NCBI GenBank assembly: GCA_964344175.1
Contig: CAYFMI010000010.1
Location: forward strand, 1 to 64,000
DNA: 64,000 nt
Direction: 5' to 3'
Source of the DNA: NIOZ-UU35 sp964344175
GTDB lineage: Bacteria > Chloroflexota > Anaerolineae > Anaerolineales > UBA11858
Numbering within the stretch: position 1 is the first letter of the stretch; each line of letters begins with the position of its first letter. The position numbers and the translations under genes were made by a program. A model generated the notes under the pieces. That model was not told the origin of the DNA, did no database searches, and was given only the letters and a program-made list of their open reading frames with translations. Of this stretch, positions 51,179 through 58,861 are shown in pieces.

Positions 51179-52288
51179 TTAGATCACAAATTGACCGTTC
51201 CGGTAAACTACTTCCCCATCCACCAAAATTTCCGAATCTTTCCGCAAATCGCAGATCATGTCCCAATGAATGGCGCTTTTGTTTTGGCTGCCGGTTTCGG
51301 GGTAGCCTGCGCCTAACGCCATGTGGAAGGTGCCGCCGATCTTCTCATCGAAGAGGATATGCCCGATAAAGCGGTCAATCTGATAGTTGGTGCCGATAGC
51401 GAATTCGCCCACGTAGCGCGCCCCGGGGTCGGTTTCGAGCATCTCTAGGAGAAAATCTTCATGGGTCTTGGCGCTGGCCTGGGTGACTTTTCCCTGCTCG
51501 AAGGTGAGTTCCACGCCCTCGACTACGCGCCCACTTGCGATGGCCGGGTACGAATAACGCACCCACCCATTGAGTGAATCTTCCACCGGGCCGGTGTAAA
51601 TTTCACCGTCAGGCATATTGTGTTCCCCAAAGGAATTCTTGAAGGTGCGCCCCTTGATCGAGAGAGTCAAATCTACATGGGGGCCGCGCAATTCAACGCG
51701 GTCATGCCCTTCAATTTGGTCAATGATCTGGCTTTGTCGGGCTTTGAATTCATTCCAGGCCGCGATGGGGTCGCGAGTTTGTTCATCGGCAAAACAGGCC
51801 TGAAAAACAAAATCTTGATAGGCTGCGAAATCCATGCCCGCTTGTTGGGCGTAGGCCTCTGTGGGGCATAAAGTAGTCACCCATTTGAACTCTTTGGCTG
51901 CCCCGCGCCGCATTTGTGCGGCGAGGATCGGAGCCAGCGCCTTTTGGCGGCGGGCCTGCCGGGTCGGGTCAATATCGGTCAACGCCTGAAGGTCGGTTTC
52001 AGAGTGAATGCGAATACGGGACTCGAACTCGTCGTAGGCTAGTTTTCGGAAAGTGGGGGGAAAATCGAGTTGTGCGTCACTGGCATGCTGGAAGAAGATG
52101 GCCGCCTCATCAGGGAGCGCCATCTGCAAATGTGGATGTCCGCCGCGCTTCAAAATTTCGGTGAATAAAGGACGCAACAGCGGCTCGGCAGCGGTGCTGG
52201 CTTCGAGTAGCACCCGGTCGCCGGGCTGGATATTGGCGGAATGTTCCGTCAGAATTTTGGCAAAATTCTCGTAGCGGCGGTCGCCCAA
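51179..52288 (-). CDS. M29-family aminopeptidase (AmpS/thermophilic type)
   Basis: 369 residues from a TTG at 52288 supported by GAGGAG. The M29 family is recognised by NIQPGDRVLLEAS at the N-terminus, SFGEHNMPDGEIYTGPVEDS, and the C-terminal metal site around GEFAIGTN, GTFHMALGAGYPE and AIHWDMICDL. The Glu, His and Asp ligands for two metal ions are present. These cytosolic enzymes remove N-terminal amino acids with broad specificity. It is transcribed toward repeat copy 2 and divergent from the fused oxidoreductase gene. Confidence 0.93.
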   Translation of the reverse strand: MGDRRYENFAKILTEHSANIQPGDRVLLEASTAAEPLLRPLFTEILKRGGHPHLQMALPDEAAIFFQHASDAQLDFPPTFRKLAYDEFESRIRIHSETDLQALTDIDPTRQARRQKALAPILAAQMRRGAAKEFKWVTTLCPTEAYAQQAGMDFAAYQDFVFQACFADEQTRDPIAAWNEFKARQSQIIDQIEGHDRVELRGPHVDLTLSIKGRTFKNSFGEHNMPDGEIYTGPVEDSLNGWVRYSYPAIASGRVVEGVELTFEQGKVTQASAKTHEDFLLEMLETDPGARYVGEFAIGTNYQIDRFIGHILFDEKIGGTFHMALGAGYPETGSQNKSAIHWDMICDLRKDSEILVDGEVVYRNGQFVI

Positions 52289-52411
52289 CTTGCTCTCCTC
52301 GTGACGATAGGCTGAAGATTATATCACGCCTGTCCGGTTGTGTGGATATCTACCACGCGGTATACTGGGCATATTCATCCGAATTTAGCCTACCCACAAA
52401 CTGATAAACCT

Positions 52412-54583
52412 ATGAAACAACTCTTACAAAATTTGCGCACCGGTGAAACTGCCATTGCCGATGTGCCCATGCCTTCCTGTCAACCTGGCACGGTATTAGT
52501 TCGTACAGCCGCTTCATTAGTATCTGCCGGAACAGAACGAATGGTGGTTGAATTTGCCGAGAAAAGCCTGGTTGGGAAAGCCCGCTCGCGCCCTGACCTG
52601 GTGATGCAAGTGGTGGACAAAGCCCGCCGAGAAGGTGTGTTGACCACCGTAGATGCGGCCTTCAACCGGCTGGATCAACCAATGCCCCTGGGATATTCCT
52701 CTGCTGGGGAGATCGTCGCGGTGGGGGATGAGGTGCAGGATTTGAAGGTAGGCGACCGCGTGGCCTGCGCCGGAGGCGGGTATGCCGTCCATGCCGAATA
52801 TGCTATTGTCCCCAAGAATTTACTGGCCCACCTGCCCGATAATGTCGATTTTGAGTCGGCAGCCTTTGTCACTCTGGGGGCGATCGCCCTGCACGGATTC
52901 CGTCTGGCCGATAGCAAGTTGGGCGAACGCGTTGCCGTGATTGGTTTGGGGTTGCTGGGGCTGCTGACCTGTGGCATTGCTGCTGCGGCAGGCTGCCACG
53001 TCATCGGTGTTGATCTCGACCCCCGCCGGGTGGAGTTAGCCGAGCGCATGGGCTTTGTTGCTGTAAGCCGCGATCAAGCAGAAGAAGCAGCCCTGGCCTT
53101 CTCGCGCGGGCAAGGTTGTGATGCTGTGCTGATATGCGCTGACACACCCTCCGATGACCCAGTCACTCTGGCCGGCGCGTTAGCGCGTGATCGCGCCAAT
53201 GTGGTCGCTGTTGGCGCGGTGGGCTTGAACATTCCCCGCAAAATCTATTTCGAGAAAGAACTGAATGTTGTCAATTCGCGCTCCTATGGCCCAGGGCGTT
53301 ATGATCCGAGCTATGAAGAGCAGGGGCTAGATTACCCCATCGGTTACGTGCGCTGGACGGAAGGCCGCAACCTGGAAGCAATTGTTGACTTGCTGGCCTC
53401 GGGCCGTCTGGATGTGCAGCCGATCATCTCGCACCGCTTCCCGATTGCTGAAGCCCCCCAGGCTTACGAGTTGATCACCGGGAAAACCGAAGAAGCCTTT
53501 TTGGGCGTCTTGCTGACCTATCCACCAACAGGGGATCATAAACGACCAACTTTAGACCCCAAACCGAAAATTACGGTATCTCCTTCGTCGCCCGTTGTTC
53601 GTCTTGGTGTGATCGGCGCAGGGAATTTTGCCAGTGCGGTAATGCTCCCGGCGGTTAAGAAAATTGAGTCGATTGAACTTGTTGGGGTCGTCTCAGGCTC
53701 TGGATTGAATGCAAATCATGCAGCGAAGAAATTTGCTTTCCGCTACGCTGCCGATTCAGTCGATCAAATTCTTGCCGACCCGGAAATCAACACGGTTGCC
53801 ATCCTTACCCGTCACGCCCAGCACGCCGATTTAGCGATACGGGCCTTGCAAGCGGGTAAACATGTCTTTGTCGAAAAGCCGCTGGCAATCGATGCCGCTG
53901 AATTAGATGAAGTCCTTCCCCATACTCAATTAGCAACCGACAATTCTCAATTATTAACGGTGGGTTTTAACCGTCGCTTCGCGCCCCTGACGCAGGAACT
54001 TTCGGCGTTTCTCGCCGGACGGCAGGAGCCGCTTGTGGCCCATTACCGTGTCAACGCCGGATACATCCCCCTGAAACACTGGCTGCATGACCCCCAAGAA
54101 GGCGGCGGGCGCATCATCGGAGAAGGCTGTCATTTTGTCGATTTTCTGACTTTTCTCGTTGGCGCGCCGCCGGTCAGCGTCACCACCCATGCCATCCCAG
54201 ATGGGGGGCACTATAAAGAAGATAATATCCTGATGACCTTCACCTTCCCAGATGGCTCTTTGGGCAGCGTGACCTATGTTGCCAATGGCGATAAAGCCTT
54301 CCCCAAGGAGCGCGTTGAGGCATTCACCGGCGGGCGCGTGGCCGTGCTGGATGACTACCGCTCATTAGAGATGGTGCACGATGGCCGCCGGGTTGTCCGC
54401 AAGGCACGCCTGCGTCAGGATAAGGGACACCGTGCCGCTTGGGAAGCCTTTGCCAAAGCCGTTCTCTACACCGGTCAGCCGCCTATTCCCTACGACCAAC
54501 TTTTCGGTGTTACGGCGGCTACATTTGCTGCCGTCGAGGCCTTACGCACGCGCCAGTCGGCAGCTATTGGTACTGTAGCATAA
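52412..54583 (+). CDS. Fused zinc-type dehydrogenase / Gfo-Idh-MocA oxidoreductase
   Basis: About 723 residues from ATG 52412; the longer start at 52340 lies in the promoter region. The N-terminal half (about 1-360) is a medium-chain dehydrogenase (GYSSAGEIVAVGDEV, RVAVIGLGLLGLLTCGIAAAAG). The C-terminal half (about 385-720) is a Gfo/Idh/MocA oxidoreductase (VRLGVIGAGNFASAVMLP, GKHVFVEKPLA). The region between them at 53923-53955 has AATT-rich filler (HTQLATDNSQLL). Two-domain proteins of this kind occur in polysaccharide clusters beside heparinase-like proteins, as here, and probably modify a nucleotide sugar. The next gene starts at the following base. Confidence 0.9.
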   Translation: MKQLLQNLRTGETAIADVPMPSCQPGTVLVRTAASLVSAGTERMVVEFAEKSLVGKARSRPDLVMQVVDKARREGVLTTVDAAFNRLDQPMPLGYSSAGEIVAVGDEVQDLKVGDRVACAGGGYAVHAEYAIVPKNLLAHLPDNVDFESAAFVTLGAIALHGFRLADSKLGERVAVIGLGLLGLLTCGIAAAAGCHVIGVDLDPRRVELAERMGFVAVSRDQAEEAALAFSRGQGCDAVLICADTPSDDPVTLAGALARDRANVVAVGAVGLNIPRKIYFEKELNVVNSRSYGPGRYDPSYEEQGLDYPIGYVRWTEGRNLEAIVDLLASGRLDVQPIISHRFPIAEAPQAYELITGKTEEAFLGVLLTYPPTGDHKRPTLDPKPKITVSPSSPVVRLGVIGAGNFASAVMLPAVKKIESIELVGVVSGSGLNANHAAKKFAFRYAADSVDQILADPEINTVAILTRHAQHADLAIRALQAGKHVFVEKPLAIDAAELDEVLPHTQLATDNSQLLTVGFNRRFAPLTQELSAFLAGRQEPLVAHYRVNAGYIPLKHWLHDPQEGGGRIIGEGCHFVDFLTFLVGAPPVSVTTHAIPDGGHYKEDNILMTFTFPDGSLGSVTYVANGDKAFPKERVEAFTGGRVAVLDDYRSLEMVHDGRRVVRKARLRQDKGHRAAWEAFAKAVLYTGQPPIPYDQLFGVTAATFAAVEALRTRQSAAIGTVA

Positions 54584-56569
54584 ATGGCTCGTTCCGGTTT
54601 AGTAATCAAGGCATTGCGTGAACTCGGTCCCCGGCAAGTGGGGCTTTATGCCGGGTATCAACTTTTGTTGCGTTTGGGTTATTTGCGTTGGCGAACACCA
54701 GCGTCTCCGCAACCGTCGAACCCCAATGCTTGTTCGTTGTCCGCTGTAATGCCCTTGCCAGAGAGAGATATGCTGAAAAACCTATTGGGGGATGAAGGCA
54801 TCGCCGATCTCATTGCTGAAGCTAACCTCGTTGTGGAGGGTCAGTTCCGCCGCTTTGGCGTGGCGCTTGCGCCCATACAAGTGACTCCCCCCGGAGAGTT
54901 GCATCACTGGGTAGACTACGAAAAGGGGTCTCAGCCGTGGGGGGCAGTGGATCCCAAATTTATCTGGGAGCCGGCTCGTTTTGGCTGGGCCTTTACCCTG
55001 GGGCGGGCATACTTTCTTAGCGGTGAAGAGCGCTTCTCAGAAACCTTTTGGCAGCGCTTCAAAGAATTCACTAAAGCTAATCCGACGAATCTTGGCCCCA
55101 ACTGGGCATCGGCGCAGGAAGTAGCCTTGCGTTTAATGGCCTTCACCTTCGCCGCTCAGATTTTCTCATCTTCGCCGCATTCAACCGATTTTCGCAAGGT
55201 GCGCCTTGCCCAAGCAATTGCCGCGCATGCCGCCCGCATCCCCCCCAGCATACTTTACGCCCGTGCCCAAAACAACAACCATTTGCTCTCCGAGGCCGCC
55301 GGGTTAATTACCGCCGCGGCCGCCTTGCCGGGGCATCCTCAGGCGCGCCGCTGGCGCAAGCTGGGCTGGAAGTGGTTCAACCGCGGCCTGATTCAGCAGA
55401 TTGACCATCATGGAGCGTATAGCCAGCACAGCGCCAACTACCACCGCCTGATGCTGCAACTGGCTTTATGGGTTAATGCACTACATCAATCCGGGAAGCC
55501 TTCGACCCGCAACCTGCAACCTGCAACCCGTTGGCTACAATGCGCCACTCGTTGGCTGATCGCCCTCGTTGATCGAAAATCGGGCCGTGTTCCCAACCTC
55601 GGCCCCAACGATGGGGCCTATATCCTCCCATTGGCCAACTTGCCCTTCACCGACTACCGCCCGGTCTTGCAGGCCGCCTCGCTGGCTTTTTTTGGCCAGC
55701 CTGCTTTTGAGCCGGGGCCGTGGGACGAAATGTTTGCCTGGTTGCATGCCGAAAGCAAAGGGTCAAACCTGCAACCTGCAACCTGCGACTTTCAATCCAA
55801 TAACCCCGCTGTCTTGCGTGCCGGTCATTCCTGGGCATACCTGCGCGCCGCTCATTTCACCGGGCGACCCGGTCACGCCGACCAACTTCACCTTGATTTG
55901 TGGTGGCGCGGCCTGAATATTGCCCAGGACGCCGGGACGTATGCCTACAATGCCAGCCCCCCCTGGGATAACGCCCTGACTCACACTGCTGTGCATAATA
56001 CCCTCACCCTCAATGGACAGGAACAAATGACCCGCACCGGGCGATTTCTCTACCTGGATCAGGCGCAGGCTGAGATCATCTCGCATGACCGGGCCGATGA
56101 CGGCGGCTGGGCGCGGATGGTTGCCCAACACGATGGTTATCGTAGGCTGGGCGTCATTCATCGCCGCGCTATAACAGCCTTTTCCAACGATCGCTGGCTC
56201 ATCGAAGATTTTCTTGAACCTTCAACGGGGCATGCGCAGGCCGAAACTCACCTTGTTCGTCTTCATTGGCTGCTCCCCGATTTAGAATGGCGTTTTGACG
56301 AAACCATGCTGACTCTCGAAGTGCTTTCCCCTTATGGTTGGGTTTCTCTCCAGGTAGCTGCAATTGCCGACCTGCAACCGTTAACGATTAACCATCAACT
56401 TGTGCGCGCCGGTGAATTGATCGCCGGGCGCGGTGAAATTTCCCCCGCCTGGGGCTGGACCTCCCCGACCTATGCGCTTAAAGAACCGGCATTATCTTTT
56501 GCGGTAATCGTCGAGAGTTTATTGCCTCTCACATTGAAAAGCGAGTGGATTTTTCCAGCCGATGAATAA
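54584..56569 (+). CDS. Heparinase II/III-like polysaccharide lyase-family protein
   Basis: 661 residues. An alpha/alpha-toroid N-terminal part (NLGPNWASAQEVALRLMAF, ARAQNNNHLLSEAAGL, HGAYSQHSANYHRL) is followed by the heparinase II/III beta-sandwich (HADQLHLDLWWRG, DAGTYAYN, HNTLTLNGQEQM). The Asn-Asn-His and Tyr-His elements of the catalytic region are present. No signal peptide is seen, which argues for a role in glycan synthesis or remodelling rather than polymer degradation. Two in-frame runs of CAACCTG repeats code for short NLQPAT segments. Part of a five-gene run from 52412 to 58852. Confidence 0.87.
   Translation: MARSGLVIKALRELGPRQVGLYAGYQLLLRLGYLRWRTPASPQPSNPNACSLSAVMPLPERDMLKNLLGDEGIADLIAEANLVVEGQFRRFGVALAPIQVTPPGELHHWVDYEKGSQPWGAVDPKFIWEPARFGWAFTLGRAYFLSGEERFSETFWQRFKEFTKANPTNLGPNWASAQEVALRLMAFTFAAQIFSSSPHSTDFRKVRLAQAIAAHAARIPPSILYARAQNNNHLLSEAAGLITAAAALPGHPQARRWRKLGWKWFNRGLIQQIDHHGAYSQHSANYHRLMLQLALWVNALHQSGKPSTRNLQPATRWLQCATRWLIALVDRKSGRVPNLGPNDGAYILPLANLPFTDYRPVLQAASLAFFGQPAFEPGPWDEMFAWLHAESKGSNLQPATCDFQSNNPAVLRAGHSWAYLRAAHFTGRPGHADQLHLDLWWRGLNIAQDAGTYAYNASPPWDNALTHTAVHNTLTLNGQEQMTRTGRFLYLDQAQAEIISHDRADDGGWARMVAQHDGYRRLGVIHRRAITAFSNDRWLIEDFLEPSTGHAQAETHLVRLHWLLPDLEWRFDETMLTLEVLSPYGWVSLQVAAIADLQPLTINHQLVRAGELIAGRGEISPAWGWTSPTYALKEPALSFAVIVESLLPLTLKSEWIFPADE
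55509..55785. repeat. Two in-frame runs of CAACCTG heptamer repeats
   Basis: GCAACCTGCAACCTGCAACC at 55509-55528 and ACCTGCAACCTGCAACCTGC at 55768-55787 (approximate ends) lie inside the heparinase-like gene and encode NLQPAT-type segments. Single or partial units also occur in intergenic DNA at 885-897, 1363-1370 and, inverted, at 43391-43403. Confidence 0.55.
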
Positions 56570-57254
56570 CCGCCGCACAGTCATTGAACAACTTGCCGAT
56601 CGCATCGTGGCCGTACAACGCGAGCACCCTGTCCGCGTGGCCATAGACGGTGTGGATGCCGCCGGAAAAACCTTTCTTGCAGATGAACTTGTTGAGCCGA
56701 TTGAAGCCCGCGCCCGCAAGGTGATGCGTGCCTCGGTAGATGGCTTCCACAACCCGGGCGCGATTCGCTATCGTCTGGGCGCAGACTCCCCTGAAGGATA
56801 TTACCGGGATTCGTTCAATCACAGGGCGATCCTCGAACACTTGCTGCTGCCCCTCGGGCCAGGGGGGAATCGCCAATATTACCGGGCGTTGTTCGATCAT
56901 CAGGAAGACGCGCCCACCTCCGCGCTGCGCCGCGAGGCTCCCTCCGATGCGGTATTATTATTCGACGGCGTTTTTCTCTTGCGGCCCGAACTTGCGCCCT
57001 TTTGGGATTTCTCCATTTTCATCGAGGTCGATTTTCATACCGCCGTCCCCCGCGCAGTGCAGCGTGATCTTCAAAATGGAGCGGGGCTTGTTGAACAGAC
57101 CCTCACTGATCGATATATGCGGCGCTACGTCCCTGGGCAGCAGATCTACTTTCAGGAGGCCCGGCCACAACAAAACGCCAATGTTCGTTTGGTTAATAAC
57201 GATTTCGAGAACTCCGAAATTATCTGGCTTTCAAGTGAGGAACAACACGTATGA
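56562..57254 (+). CDS. Uridine kinase-like P-loop protein
   Basis: 230 residues, overlapping the heparinase-like gene by 8 bp. The Walker A motif is GVDAAGKT at about residues 30-37. The region VDGFHNPGAIRYRLG followed by YYRDSFNH is typical of uridine kinase/phosphoribulokinase-like NTPases, as is LLFDGVFLLRPEL. A DRYMRRYVPGQQIYF segment near the C-terminus resembles the substrate-closing lid. It probably phosphorylates a nucleoside or small molecule in the cytoplasm. The substrate is unknown. Confidence 0.87.
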   Translation: MNNRRTVIEQLADRIVAVQREHPVRVAIDGVDAAGKTFLADELVEPIEARARKVMRASVDGFHNPGAIRYRLGADSPEGYYRDSFNHRAILEHLLLPLGPGGNRQYYRALFDHQEDAPTSALRREAPSDAVLLFDGVFLLRPELAPFWDFSIFIEVDFHTAVPRAVQRDLQNGAGLVEQTLTDRYMRRYVPGQQIYFQEARPQQNANVRLVNNDFENSEIIWLSSEEQHV

Positions 57255-57616
57255 ATATACATTCAAAATGGGTGGGGGCGTTTTTCTTAATGGTGGGTGT
57301 AACCGCACTCTATGTTCTGGTTATGCGTTTTATGCCCTTCGGTGAGAGCATGGCGGGACACCCGCTGGACTGGCTGATCCCGGCCCTTAAGTACGTTGCT
57401 TTCGCCGATCTGTTCACATTTCTTGGAGTCTTGTTTCTCAGTCAGGCTCCCGATAGAATGTGGTCACTCGGTGAGTTGTTCTCTTTGCAATGGTGGCAGG
57501 CTGAATGGGTCTCGCAAAATTTTCGCTTTCTCTTGAGGCTGGGTGTGGTCTTTTATCTTGGAGCCATCGCGGTTGATTTTGTATATAAGCTCACTCAGGC
57601 CTCTGGATTAATCTAA
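57251..57616 (+). CDS. Small membrane protein with three helices
   Basis: 121 residues; its ATG overlaps the preceding TGA by four bases (ATGA), showing translational coupling. Predicted membrane helices lie at about 8-26, 46-62 and 93-113. A conserved-looking LQWWQAEWVSQNFRFLLR stretch lies in between. The glycosyltransferase starts 3 bp after the stop. No family is recognised; it may serve the glycan machinery around it. Confidence 0.65.
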   Translation: MNIHSKWVGAFFLMVGVTALYVLVMRFMPFGESMAGHPLDWLIPALKYVAFADLFTFLGVLFLSQAPDRMWSLGELFSLQWWQAEWVSQNFRFLLRLGVVFYLGAIAVDFVYKLTQASGLI

Positions 57617-57619
57617 CCG

Positions 57620-58852
57620 ATGCATATGCTCCTCATCCACCAGGCCTTTGCCGCCCTCGATGAACCGGGGGGAACACGCCATCATGAAATTGCCCGTTAT
57701 TTGGTCAAGCGGGGGCATCGCGTTACTATTATTGCCAGTCCGGTCAGCTATTTGACAGGCACTTCACCGCCGCCCCCCACACCGGCAGAAGGGGGGCGGG
57801 AGGGGGAAGATAGTGCGTTAACCATTTTGCGCGCTTACACTTATCCCGCCTTGCACAAAAGTTTTGTGCACCGGGTCTTTAGCTTTTTTAGCTTCATGGT
57901 TTCTTCTTTCATCACGGGCTTACGCGTGGACGATGTCGACCTGGTTTGGGGCACCTCCCCGCCCATCTTTCAGGCAGTGACGGCCTGGCTGCTGGCCTCT
58001 CTCAAACGAGTTCCCTATCTATTGGAGGTGCGCGACCTCTGGCCGGATTTTGCCATTGCTGTGGGAGTGCTGCGCAACCGCCCCCTGATTGCCGCTTCGC
58101 AATGGCTGGAAAAATTGCTCTACCGCCGGGCGGATCGCCTATTAGTGAACTCGCCGGGTTTCATCACGCACATTCAACAACGCGGCGGTCAAGATATTGC
58201 CCTGGTGCCCAATGGGGCTGACCCGCGCATGTTCGATCCTGCCGCCGATGGGGCAGAGTTCCGCCGCGCCCATACCCTGGAGGGAAAGTTTGTCGCGCTC
58301 TACGCCGGGGCGCATGGCATGTCGAATGACTTGGGCATTGTGCTGGAAGCCGCCGCACAGCTTGCCGATCAGCCAAAAATTGAGGTGGTCTTGCTGGGAG
58401 ACGGGAAGGACAAAGCCCAGCTTATCCACCGCGCCTCGGCGCTCGGTCTCTCTAATGTGAAATTTGTCCCCTCCGTTCCAAAAAAAGAGATGGATGTCGC
58501 ACTGGCCGCCGCCGATGCCTGTATCGCTATTCTCAAACCGATTGAGATGTATAAAACGGTCTACCCAAATAAAGTTTTTGATTATATGGCCGCCGGGCGT
58601 CCGGTGATCTTGGCTATTGATGGGGTCGTTCGGGAAGTGGTTGACCAGGCTCAGGCAGGCATCTTCGTTCCACCCGGCGATGCGGATGCCCTCGCAGAGG
58701 CCATCCGCTTTTTGGCAGGCAACCGCCGAGAGGGGGAGCGCATGGGGGCCAGAGGGCGTCAATATATCGAGACGCATTTCGATCGCCAGAAATTATCGGC
58801 CCAAATGGTAGATATCCTTGAGACGCTGGTCAAGAAAACCAATCCAAGCTAG
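57620..58852 (+). CDS. Glycosyltransferase family 4 (WbuB/WcaI-like)
   Basis: 410 residues (ATG 57620, or 57626). GT-B fold: an N-terminal domain with GGTRHHEIARYLVKRGHRVTI and a C-terminal donor domain (VALYAGAHGMSNDLGIVLEAA, VPKKEMDVALAAADACIAIL). The YPNKVFDYMAAGRPVI nucleotide-sugar site is complete with its downstream Glu of VREVV. The segment PPPPTPAEGGREGED at about residues 49-63 is G/C-rich filler that homologues need not have. WbuB-type enzymes add aminosugars such as L-FucNAc to lipid-linked O-antigen units. Confidence 0.92.
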   Translation: MHMLLIHQAFAALDEPGGTRHHEIARYLVKRGHRVTIIASPVSYLTGTSPPPPTPAEGGREGEDSALTILRAYTYPALHKSFVHRVFSFFSFMVSSFITGLRVDDVDLVWGTSPPIFQAVTAWLLASLKRVPYLLEVRDLWPDFAIAVGVLRNRPLIAASQWLEKLLYRRADRLLVNSPGFITHIQQRGGQDIALVPNGADPRMFDPAADGAEFRRAHTLEGKFVALYAGAHGMSNDLGIVLEAAAQLADQPKIEVVLLGDGKDKAQLIHRASALGLSNVKFVPSVPKKEMDVALAAADACIAILKPIEMYKTVYPNKVFDYMAAGRPVILAIDGVVREVVDQAQAGIFVPPGDADALAEAIRFLAGNRREGERMGARGRQYIETHFDRQKLSAQMVDILETLVKKTNPS

Positions 58853-58861
58853 TACAGCCCT

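Noticed and set aside
55500..55790. CRISPR array from regularly repeated CAACCTG units
   Set aside because: The units are 7 bp and contiguous, without spacers, and lie in a coding frame. No cas genes are present.
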